From the NCBI GenBank assembly GCA_022600395.1, contig JAHZKM010000064.1, positions 1 to 23,430 of the forward strand: a stretch of 23,430 bases of DNA. The letters run 5' to 3'. A model generated the notes under the pieces. That model was not told where the DNA came from, did no database searches, and saw only the letters and a program-made list of their open reading frames with translations. This DNA is from Pseudomonadota bacterium (GTDB taxonomy: Bacteria; Pseudomonadota; Gammaproteobacteria; PS1; Pseudothioglobaceae). The position numbers were made by a program, and so were the translations under genes. Of the stretch, positions 15,589 through 22,136 are shown in pieces (the first letter of the stretch is position 1; every line of letters starts with the position of its first letter).

Positions 15589-16230
15589 ATGAATCAAGAG
15601 CAGTCTTGTCCATTGTGTGCTACTAAGTCGACTCAATTATATTATTCAAATGAGAATTTAAGCTACTTGCAATGCTCTAATTGCGAGTTAGTTTTTTTAC
15701 CTAAGCGTTTTCATTTAAATAATATTGACGAAAAATCTCGATATGACCTCCATCAAAATGATGCAGCAGATATCGGCTATCGACAATTTTTATCTGCAGT
15801 TTTTACGCCAGTTGAGCAGCATATTTCCTTGAATGCAAAAGGTCTAGATTTTGGTTGTGGTCCAGGACCAGTACTTTCGCTTATGTTTGAAGAGAAGGGC
15901 TTTTCGGTGGATTTATTTGATAAATTCTATGCCGATAATGCTCATGTTTTTAACAACCAGTATGATTTTATTACTGCCACAGAGGTGGTGGAACACCTAG
16001 ATGAGCCAGAGAAGGAATTATCTCGTTTATACAATATGCTTAATAGTGGCGGCGTTTTGGCGATTATGACCAGTATGCTAACTAAAGAGATTGATTTTTC
16101 TACTTGGTATTATAAGTCTGACCCCACGCATATTTGTTTTTTTAGTCAAGCCAGTATGTACTACTTGGCAAAAAAATGGGGTGCAGATGTTAAATTTTTT
16201 GATCAAGGCGTGACCCTTTTTTACAAATGA
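15589..16230 (+). CDS. Class I SAM-dependent methyltransferase with N-terminal zinc ribbon
   Basis: This 213-aa cytoplasmic protein begins with two CxxC pairs (C7/C10 and C29/C32, in SCPLCATKS and LQCSNCELVFLP), forming a probable zinc ribbon. It then has a Rossmann methyltransferase core: motif I is GLDFGCGPGP (84-93), the acidic end of beta-2 is VDLFDKFY, and the post-I segment is DFITATEVVEHLDEPEKEL. Later segments include GGVLAIMTSML and the conserved DPTHICFFS. The ribbon followed by a Methyltransf_23-like core is a familiar bacterial combination, usually of unknown substrate. It starts 18 nt after slyD, and its stop overlaps the next ATG (ATGA at 16227-16230). Confidence 0.88.
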   Translation: MNQEQSCPLCATKSTQLYYSNENLSYLQCSNCELVFLPKRFHLNNIDEKSRYDLHQNDAADIGYRQFLSAVFTPVEQHISLNAKGLDFGCGPGPVLSLMFEEKGFSVDLFDKFYADNAHVFNNQYDFITATEVVEHLDEPEKELSRLYNMLNSGGVLAIMTSMLTKEIDFSTWYYKSDPTHICFFSQASMYYLAKKWGADVKFFDQGVTLFYK

Positions 16231-16598
16231 AGAAAATATGGATTTTTGTTGGTTTAAGTGGCGCACTAGGAGTTGTTGTAGGAGCGATGTCGGCGCATTT
16301 ATTGGCTGATATATTAAGCGTTAAAGAATTAGCTAGAGTTCAAACTGCAGCAACTTATCAGCTATACCACACAATTACCTTGGTGGCATTATGCGCTTTT
16401 TATCTGTTCAAGCCTTCGTCTATTGTTAAGCTTAGCTGTATTTTGTTTGTTTGGGGTATTGTGCTGTTTTCTGGTAGTTTGTATTTGTATACAGCAAGCT
16501 ATTATCAGCCTTTAGTATTTTTAACACCGATAGGCGGACTGTTGTTTATCATTGGCTGGCTTAATTTAGTAAGGTTAGCCTTTAATAAATTCCATTAA
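16227..16598 (+). CDS. DUF423 (YgdD-like) inner-membrane protein
   Basis: A 123-aa, four-helix membrane protein of the DUF423/YgdD family. The family signature is visible in the first helix and loop, GLSGALGVVVGAMSAHLLADIL, and in the following VQTAATYQLYHTITLVAL. The third helix has LFSGSLYLYT and the fourth TPIGGLLFIIGWL. Members are widespread single-copy membrane proteins with no established biochemical role. The ATG overlaps the methyltransferase stop, so the two are translationally coupled. A bidirectional terminator follows. Confidence 0.92.
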   Translation: MKKIWIFVGLSGALGVVVGAMSAHLLADILSVKELARVQTAATYQLYHTITLVALCAFYLFKPSSIVKLSCILFVWGIVLFSGSLYLYTASYYQPLVFLTPIGGLLFIIGWLNLVRLAFNKFH

Positions 16599-16604
16599 AA
16601 AACC

Positions 16605-16633
16605 AAAAAAAAGCCTGCAAATGCAGGCTTTTT
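16605..16633. terminator. Bidirectional intrinsic terminator between DUF423 and DUF302 genes
   Basis: GCCTGC (16613-16618) pairs with GCAGGC (16623-16628) around AAAT, flanked by eight A's on the left (16605-16612) and five T's on the right (16629-16633). The flanking A and T tracts let the same hairpin terminate both convergent genes; the tract is longer for the minus-strand transcript. Confidence 0.9.
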
Positions 16634-16651
16634 AACGACTAAAGGTAATAC

Positions 16652-17437
16652 TTAAAAAGAGCCTTCTTTGGCACCTTCGATAATAGCATCCATTTTTTTT
16701 GCTACATCCGTTGCCGGACCAAGAGCTGAATCAGGTAAGTTCATTGCCTCCATGACATCAACATTCATACTTATCATTCTAATTTTGCCATCTTTACCTT
16801 CAACTACAGCAATACGACATGGCAAAATGACAGCGTAACGATCGTCAATATCGGCAATTTTTCCGGCAGTAGCGGCGTCACAAATATTATGAATACTGAG
16901 ATGACGATAAGGCTCGCCTGTTACGTTTGTAATTTGCTCGCTAAGTGGAAACATTGCCACATGCAAAATAGATTCATTGGTCGCCATGGATTTAATTGAT
17001 TGATCCACTTCAGGGCCACTAATACCTTCATCGACTTCAGTCACTTGCACCATTTGCAGAAACATTTCTGGGGTGATTTTAGTCGGCTTATCATTTGTTA
17101 TTGATTGAGCAGCCTCTTGCAAAGTGTCGCCTGCCGACTTGGCAGCATCCATGGGATTAAACTGTTGATTATGCCAATTGTAGCCATTATTAAAAGGGCG
17201 CATATTGTTAGTATTAAATGGTCCAAAAGAATTTGAGCCAGTATTAAAACTAAATGGTTGTGTACCTGTATTAAAACTAAAAGGATTGTAGTTATTGTTA
17301 TTCCAAGGTGAAAAAGTTGAATTGTTTGGAAATGTATTAGAATAGTTATTGTTACTCCAAGGGCTCCAATTTTGTGCATTAGCAAAACTCATCGTAAGTG
17401 AACTGGTAAGCGCTAGAATAATAGGTAGCTTTTTCAT
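16652..17437 (-). CDS. Exported DUF302 protein with Asn-rich repeat region
   Basis: The 261-aa protein has a signal peptide ending in FANA|Q (cleavage near residue 20). A low-complexity region of Asn, Phe, Pro, Ser and Trp follows (about 22-95), containing repeated SPW-N-NNY units and two tandem PFSFNTG copies. A helical linker comes next (about 96-115), then a DUF302 domain (about 120-255) with EPYRHLSIHNICDA and AVILPCRIAVVEGKDGKIR. DUF302 proteins are often found in or near sulfur-oxidation loci; their chemistry is not established. The N-terminal region should be disordered and periplasmic, perhaps tethering or clustering the domain. A strong AAAAGGAG site precedes the ATG. It is divergent from the rhodanese-MBL gene. 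Confidence 0.85.
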   Translation of the reverse strand: MKKLPIILALTSSLTMSFANAQNWSPWSNNNYSNTFPNNSTFSPWNNNNYNPFSFNTGTQPFSFNTGSNSFGPFNTNNMRPFNNGYNWHNQQFNPMDAAKSAGDTLQEAAQSITNDKPTKITPEMFLQMVQVTEVDEGISGPEVDQSIKSMATNESILHVAMFPLSEQITNVTGEPYRHLSIHNICDAATAGKIADIDDRYAVILPCRIAVVEGKDGKIRMISMNVDVMEAMNLPDSALGPATDVAKKMDAIIEGAKEGSF

Positions 17438-17470
17438 GATTTTATCTCTCCTTTTAGTTTATGATTTAAA

Positions 17471-17499
17471 TTGTAAAGTGTAGCATAACAAGATACTAT
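17471..17499 (+). promoter_or_regulatory. Promoter of the rhodanese-MBL gene
   Basis: TTGTAA (17471-17476) and TACTAT (17494-17499) are separated by 17 bp, within the 101-bp divergent region. Transcription would start near 17506, about 33 nt before ATG 17539. The spacing is ideal and both hexamers match the consensus at four to five positions. Confidence 0.5.
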
Positions 17500-17538
17500 A
17501 TGTGATAATTAACCTTATTAATTTTAAACGTACACATT

Positions 17539-18849
17539 ATGATCAAACAACTTTTAAGTATTGTCGTCTTATTTGCTTCACTTAACGCCCAAGCCGATAT
17601 TGGTATTATTGATGGTAACAAAATGCTCGAATCCGTCAATAAACAAATTGTAAATATTAATACTGAGGAGTTAAACAAAATCCTTAACGAAGATCCAAAC
17701 GTTGTGCTGATTGATGTGCGCTCGCCATTTGAACTTAATTATACCGGCACGATTAAACGTGGCCAAAATGTTAATATTGTGCGAGGCTGGTTGGAGTTTC
17801 AAATTGCCGATCATGTTAAATCAAAAGATACGCCAATTATCGTCTATTGCGGGCGTAACTTGCGCTCACCACTTGCGGCCAAAACATTAGAAAACATGGG
17901 TTATACCAATGTTAAAAATTACGCTGATGGGTTCTTTGCTTGGAAAGAGGAGCTTAATCCTGTCAGAATTAGCGATTATGAGCCAAACAATATTTTGTAT
18001 AGATTGCCGATGGAAGTAGCAGAAAATGTCTATTCTGCGATTGGTGCCACACAGCCGTATACTTACGAAAATGCCTACCATAACAACAATTTATCGTTTG
18101 TTGTAACTACCGACGGCGTACTAGTATTTAATGCAGGTGGTAGCTACCTAGTTGCTAAAGCCTTGCACGATGAAATCAAAAAAGTCACTGATCAAAAAGT
18201 CAAATACGTAGTGCTAGAAAACTCACAAGGCCATGCAATTTTAGGCTCAAACTATTGGAAGGAACAGGGTGCTATTGTTATCGCACATGTAGAAGCAGAC
18301 AATGAGATTAAGCATATAGGTGGAGATATTTTTGCGCGTGCTCAACGTGTACAAAAAGACAAATTAATTGGCACTAAGCTAATTAGACCGGATGTTACCT
18401 TCGAAGAGAAAATGAATTTACCAATGGGTGATACACAAATTGAGTTGTTGCATATTGGGCCATCACACTCGCCTGATGATATTCAATTATGGCTGCCTCA
18501 GCAAAAGTTACTCATTAGTGGCGATAGCGCTTTTAATGAGCGGATGTTGCCAATCTTCCCGCATACGAATGTTTCAGGTTGGATCAAAGCTTGGGATGAA
18601 ATAGAAGCCCTAGATCCTGAGATAATTATTCCAGGTCATGGTGAGCCAACTGATCTAGCAACAACCACTAAATTTACTAAAGATTATTTAGTTTATATGC
18701 GCGATGAAGTTGAAAAAGTGCTAGAGGATGATGGTGGCTTGTACGAAGCTTATAACATTGATCAAAGCATGTTTAGAGATCGTGGCACTTACCGCGAGCT
18801 GCGTAAACAAAATGCTGAGCGTATTTTTAAGCAAATGGAGTTTGAATAA
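17539..18849 (+). CDS. Periplasmic rhodanese-metallo-beta-lactamase-fold fusion protein
   Basis: The 436-aa product has a signal peptide (residues 1-19, LNAQA|D). It then has a rhodanese domain (about 40-138) with DVRSPFE (59-65) and the persulfide-forming loop C104-GRNLRS (104-110), and an MBL-fold domain (about 155-380) with a helical C-terminal extension. Rhodaneses move sulfane sulfur, and MBL-rhodanese combinations in other bacteria oxidise glutathione persulfide, so a sulfur role is plausible but unproven. The later MBL metal positions remain (H310 in GPSHSPDD, D329 in SGDSAF, H367 in IPGHGEP), but the first motif HxHxDH is replaced by N228-S-Q230-G-H232-A. The metal site must therefore differ or be lost. 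It is divergent from the exported DUF302 protein. Confidence 0.85.
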   Translation: MIKQLLSIVVLFASLNAQADIGIIDGNKMLESVNKQIVNINTEELNKILNEDPNVVLIDVRSPFELNYTGTIKRGQNVNIVRGWLEFQIADHVKSKDTPIIVYCGRNLRSPLAAKTLENMGYTNVKNYADGFFAWKEELNPVRISDYEPNNILYRLPMEVAENVYSAIGATQPYTYENAYHNNNLSFVVTTDGVLVFNAGGSYLVAKALHDEIKKVTDQKVKYVVLENSQGHAILGSNYWKEQGAIVIAHVEADNEIKHIGGDIFARAQRVQKDKLIGTKLIRPDVTFEEKMNLPMGDTQIELLHIGPSHSPDDIQLWLPQQKLLISGDSAFNERMLPIFPHTNVSGWIKAWDEIEALDPEIIIPGHGEPTDLATTTKFTKDYLVYMRDEVEKVLEDDGGLYEAYNIDQSMFRDRGTYRELRKQNAERIFKQMEFE

Positions 18850-18867
18850 AGCGCAATAAAGCTTATT
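18845..18867. terminator. Weak hairpin in the rhodanese-MBL/DUF938 convergent gap
   Basis: AATAAAGC (18845-18852) can pair with GCTTATT (18861-18867) with one bulged A around an 8-nt loop, and is followed by a short T-rich stretch. It sits in the only 23 bp between the two convergent genes. The stem is AT-rich, so efficiency is doubtful. Confidence 0.3.
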
Positions 18868-18872
18868 TTAAT

Positions 18873-19460
18873 TTAGATTTTTTTCCAAACCAAAATTCGA
18901 TTATTTGCTGGCATTTCATAATCATTAATCAAGGTTAATTCAGCTTTTTTGGCCAACTCATTGAGCGCTTCAAAATCACGAATGGCACTTTGCGGATTTT
19001 GTTGTGCTAGCCATAAATCAAAATCAGCGTTGCTGGCGCTAGTGTATGCGTTGTTATAATTAAACGGCCCATAAAGAATAAATAAGCCGTCTTTATGGAG
19101 TGCGGTGCCAACACCTTGGAAAAAATTAATCACCATCTCCCAGCTCATAATATGCGTAGTATTGGCAGAAAAAATAGCGCTGTATTGTTTAGTTGGCCAG
19201 CTAGCATCTACATTAAGCTCCAGTGCTTTAGGTGTGTTATTTAGTTGCTCGTCTGCTATCCAAGCGTTAACACTATCAAGGTATATTGCTTGGTCGCTTG
19301 CTTGCCAAACAAGATGTGGCAGCGCTTTGGCAAAATACACACAATGTTGGCCTGTGCCACTGCCTATTTCTAATACTGATGTGGCGTTGCTAAGCAGTGG
19401 TTTTATAATTGCTAAAATTGGATCTTTATTTTGATCGCAAGCAGGCGAGTATTGCTTCAT
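18873..19460 (-). CDS. DUF938 family SAM-dependent methyltransferase-like protein
   Basis: This 195-aa cytoplasmic protein has the DUF938 pattern: KQYSPACDQNKDPIL at the N-terminus, then SAM motif I VLEIGSGTGQHCVYFAKALP, WQASD at the end of beta-2, and FSANTTHIMSWEMVINFF in the core. The later segment is DGLFILYGPFNYNNAYTSASNADFD (the GPFN..N.YTS.SN motif). The substrate is unknown in this family. The length is typical. Its ATG overlaps the stop of the upstream FemAB-like gene (ATGA at 19457-19460), so it ends the M48-cytochrome-rsgA transcription unit. Confidence 0.92.
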   Translation of the reverse strand: MKQYSPACDQNKDPILAIIKPLLSNATSVLEIGSGTGQHCVYFAKALPHLVWQASDQAIYLDSVNAWIADEQLNNTPKALELNVDASWPTKQYSAIFSANTTHIMSWEMVINFFQGVGTALHKDGLFILYGPFNYNNAYTSASNADFDLWLAQQNPQSAIRDFEALNELAKKAELTLINDYEMPANNRILVWKKI

Positions 19461-20584
19461 GAGTTTTTATAAGGATTATGAGTATTAACTTGTTGTATAT
19501 ATTGTGCAATATGTTCGGCTTCTTGTAGGCAAAAATGCTTAATAGGCTCTTTAAATTCCTCATCTTTAATCCAATGTGCGGATTGAGTGAGCGTAGGGGT
19601 AAAGCCTCGAGCAATTTTGTGTTCGCCTTGAGCGCCAGGCTCAAAAACCTGAAGCTTGTTTTTAATCGCGTAGTCAATACCTTGATAATAACACGCCTCA
19701 AAATGCAGATAATCTACTTGCTCCAAACAGCCCCAATGGCGACCATATAAATGAGTATCACTTTTAAACATGAGCGATCCAGCGATGCATTCACCTTCTA
19801 AATCGGCTAAAAAAAGCAACACCTGATCGGGCATAGTTTTGGCTATGGTTTTGAAAAAATTAAGATTTAATGTTGGTATCCCGCTTTTTTCCATGAACGT
19901 TTGATTGTAAAAATTTGAGAAATTTTGCCAATCAGTCTCGTTAGCGCTGTTTCCATCTAATTGACGAATAACAACCCCTGATTTTTGCACCTTTGAGCGC
20001 TCTTGACGGATATTTTTGCGTTTTTTTTGCTTTAAATTGGCTAAAAAATCCTCAAAAGTCTCATAATTTCGATTTTTCCAATGAAATTGACAATCATTGC
20101 GGATAAAGAGAGATTTTTCCTTAAAAAAATCAATTTCATTGTTAGGAAAAAGACAATGGAAACTACTTGCATTAATTTTTTCGCAAATTTTGAAAATCGT
20201 CTTTAAAAGTACAGGAAAAACCCGCTTTTCATCAATCTCTTTTGCTAAAAAGCGCACGCCACTCGCCGGCGTATAAGGAATGGCTGAGGTAAGCTTTGGA
20301 TAATAGTTTAGTCCGTATTTTTCGTACGCATTGTGCCAAACATGATCAAAAACAAACTCGCCATAATTATTGTATTTTTCATACAAAATTGCAGCACCGA
20401 TTAACTGCTCATTTTCTTTTACAACAATATGTCTTGGAATCCAGCCAAATTTTTCACCCACACAGTTGCAAGTTTCTAACGCTGTTAAAAACTCATGCTT
20501 GCAAAAAGGGTTGTTATCATTAATCAACGCATTCCAATCTTCACGACGAATGCTGTCAATTTGATCGATGACTTGAATTTCCAT
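19457..20584 (-). CDS. FemAB/GNAT-like protein (DUF482 family)
   Basis: A 375-aa protein of the DUF482/FemAB-like acyltransferase family. The landmarks are NPFCKHEFLTALE at 25-37, GWIPRHIVVKE, SAIPYTPASGVRFL (the PYTP motif), the basic loop LKQKKRKNIRQERSKV, and later GSLMFKSDTHLYGRHWGCLEQVDYLHFEACYYQGIDYAI. The end carries FEPGAQGEHKIARGFTPTLTQSAHW. FemAB relatives add amino acids to peptidoglycan precursors, but the substrate of this branch has not been established to my knowledge. It has no signal peptide. The gene starts at the base directly after the rsgA stop (TAA then ATG), and its own stop overlaps the DUF938 start. Confidence 0.9.
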   Translation of the reverse strand: MEIQVIDQIDSIRREDWNALINDNNPFCKHEFLTALETCNCVGEKFGWIPRHIVVKENEQLIGAAILYEKYNNYGEFVFDHVWHNAYEKYGLNYYPKLTSAIPYTPASGVRFLAKEIDEKRVFPVLLKTIFKICEKINASSFHCLFPNNEIDFFKEKSLFIRNDCQFHWKNRNYETFEDFLANLKQKKRKNIRQERSKVQKSGVVIRQLDGNSANETDWQNFSNFYNQTFMEKSGIPTLNLNFFKTIAKTMPDQVLLFLADLEGECIAGSLMFKSDTHLYGRHWGCLEQVDYLHFEACYYQGIDYAIKNKLQVFEPGAQGEHKIARGFTPTLTQSAHWIKDEEFKEPIKHFCLQEAEHIAQYIQQVNTHNPYKNS

Positions 20585-21550
20585 TTAGGCGCTAATTAAT
20601 TGCAGGTAATTATGGTAGCGTAGAGGATGAATAGTGCCAGCTTCTACTGCTGTTTTGATGGCGCATTTAGGCTCGTTAATATGCGCACAATTTCGAAATT
20701 TGCACTGACCAATAAACGGCTTGAACTCTTTAAATCCATTTAAAATCTCTTTATCAGTAAGCTCGTCGAGCTGGAACTCGCGAACACCTGGAGAGTCAAT
20801 CAAATCACCGCCTGAAGGAATATGATAGAGCGTGGTATTAGTGGTAGTATGTTTGCCTAGCTTACTCTTAGTAGAAATCTCATTTACCCGTAAGTTTAGA
20901 TCGGGAATCAGCTCGTTAATCAGCGAGGATTTGCCAACGCCAGATTGGCCTAAAAAAATATGCGCTTTATGGTTGAGCTGTGTTTTAAAATTTGCAACGT
21001 TGGTTTGTGCTTTAACACTTAAATAATGCACTGAATAGCCAGCAGATTCGTACATTGAAAAATCTTGTTTCACTTGCTCAAAATTATCAGATAATTCAAT
21101 TTTATTAACCACAATGTTAATCGGCAAATTGGCGTTTTCAGCCACCACCAAATACCGATCAATCAGCTCAAATTGATAATGTGGCTCAATCGCCACCACC
21201 AGCCATAGCTCGTCAATATTAGCAGCAATAATTTTTTGTGAGCGCATTAGTGAATTATCGCGCTTGATTAGTGCAGTCACAATACCTTCGCCATTGTCTG
21301 TGGCTTGGAAAAGCACTTGGTCGCCTGCTACTGATAGCTCAATATTGCGCCTAGCGGTGCATTGATACAGTTCACCCGATTCGCTCTCAACTAGCAGTCG
21401 CTGACCATAGCGCGTAATCACTAAGCCGGTTTGTGCATGGTTTGCGTCTAATTCTAGCTCGCTATGATCATCTGAGGCGCGATTGGCTCTAGCAATACGC
21501 TCAGCTTGAATTTTTTCAATACGCCATTTCTGGCGTCGAGTTAGGCTCAA
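20585..21550 (-). CDS. rsgA: Ribosome small-subunit GTPase RsgA
   Basis: RsgA is a circularly permuted GTPase that checks late 30S maturation. The 321-aa protein has a basic N-terminus (LTRRQKWRIEKIQAER), an OB fold (about 38-105), G4 NKIE (149-152, Glu where Asp is usual), G1 GQSGVGKSS (201-209), G3 DSPG (252-255) and the zinc site C283/C288/H290/C296 in CKFRNCAH and PKC. The start is TTG 21550, directly after the TAA of the cytochrome gene. The in-frame codon before it is that stop, so no earlier start exists, and the conserved N-terminus rules out a later one. Expression therefore probably depends on re-initiation after the cytochrome gene. Confidence 0.97.
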   Translation of the reverse strand: MSLTRRQKWRIEKIQAERIARANRASDDHSELELDANHAQTGLVITRYGQRLLVESESGELYQCTARRNIELSVAGDQVLFQATDNGEGIVTALIKRDNSLMRSQKIIAANIDELWLVVAIEPHYQFELIDRYLVVAENANLPINIVVNKIELSDNFEQVKQDFSMYESAGYSVHYLSVKAQTNVANFKTQLNHKAHIFLGQSGVGKSSLINELIPDLNLRVNEISTKSKLGKHTTTNTTLYHIPSGGDLIDSPGVREFQLDELTDKEILNGFKEFKPFIGQCKFRNCAHINEPKCAIKTAVEAGTIHPLRYHNYLQLISA

Positions 21551-21829
21551 TTATTCTTTAAGATGATAGTACTGGTTGTTTAGGTAATCTAGTACAGCTT
21601 TTTCCTCTTCAGGGAACCAGCCTAACTCGAAGTTAGTCACACACATGCTAACTTGTCTACGCAAATCAAATAGCGTAGCCATCTTGGAATTATCACGTGT
21701 GTAGAATGCTTCATCATGAGTAGCTATATGACATGCAACGCATGCCTCAGCATGAAGTTCTTTGCCATCTTCTTCGGCAAAAACAAGAGTGTTTGTTAGT
21801 AGTGTGGTTGCTAGTATTATTGCTTTCAT
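21551..21829 (-). CDS. Small exported monohaem cytochrome c (paralogue A)
   Basis: The 92-aa precursor has a signal peptide (MKAIILATTLLTNTLVFA|E) and a single haem motif C30-VAC-H34. A conserved Met (M50) and a third Cys (C63) come exactly 13 residues apart, and the tail is FELGWFPEEEKAVLDYLNNQYYHL. The mature protein is only about 74 residues, small for a class I cytochrome. M50 is a candidate sixth haem ligand; the role of C63 is unknown. It is clearly homologous to the neighbouring cytochrome at 21864-22136. An AAAGGAG ribosome-binding site lies just before ATG 21829. A periplasmic electron-carrier role is inferred and no partner enzyme is evident. Confidence 0.9.
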   Translation of the reverse strand: MKAIILATTLLTNTLVFAEEDGKELHAEACVACHIATHDEAFYTRDNSKMATLFDLRRQVSMCVTNFELGWFPEEEKAVLDYLNNQYYHLKE

Positions 21830-21863
21830 ATCTTTCTCCTTTATTTTGCAATAAGTATACCGT

Positions 21864-22136
21864 TTATTTTTCTAAAAAGAAAAACTCAGTATTTAAATAT
21901 TCGCGAGTATCTTGAATGTCTTGTGCATTCCAATTCAGACGAAAATAATCGCTGCAAGCACCAATCATATTGCCTAGTTCATCTTTGCTAGTCATTTCAT
22001 TCCATCCCAGCGATTCATAAGGCATGTGATGGCATTTGGCACAACTTTCTTCATACAAAAGCTTACCATCGGCAATATTTGGCACAGCCCAGCTAAGACT
22101 AGGCAGTAAGAATAAGCTTAGAAGGCTAGCTTTCAG
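21864..22136 (-). CDS. Small exported monohaem cytochrome c (paralogue B), probable CTG start
   Basis: The haem motif is C32-AKC-H36, and a conserved Met (M48) and third Cys (C61) are again 13 residues apart, followed by FRLNWNAQDIQDTREYLNTEFFFLEK as separate short motifs. This matches paralogue A throughout. The start is the difficulty. CTG 22136 gives MKASLLSLFLLPSLSWA|V, a compact signal peptide beginning MKA like paralogue A, 90 aa in all, overlapping the M48 gene by 11 nt. The nearest ATG (22184) adds 16 residues, overlaps M48 by 59 nt, lacks a ribosome-binding site and gives an odd polar N-region. Neither start has good Shine-Dalgarno spacing, so coupling to M48 translation is likely. 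Confidence 0.8.
   Translation of the reverse strand: MKASLLSLFLLPSLSWAVPNIADGKLLYEESCAKCHHMPYESLGWNEMTSKDELGNMIGACSDYFRLNWNAQDIQDTREYLNTEFFFLEK

Noticed and set aside
17215..17290. Short direct repeats that could suggest a CRISPR-like or satellite array
   Set aside because: They are in-frame coding repeats (PFSFNTG units) of the DUF302 protein with no spacers of regular length.
17098..17385. 95-codon minus-strand frame rich in Ile/Leu
   Set aside because: It is another reading frame of the Asn-rich repeat region of the DUF302 gene; AAT/ATT-rich DNA gives hydrophobic runs in the shifted frame.
16227..18849. Mobile element, integrase remnant or defence system in the least familiar region
   Set aside because: I found no transposase, integrase, flanking repeat, toxin-antitoxin pair or nuclease; every gene is intact and the composition matches its surroundings by eye.
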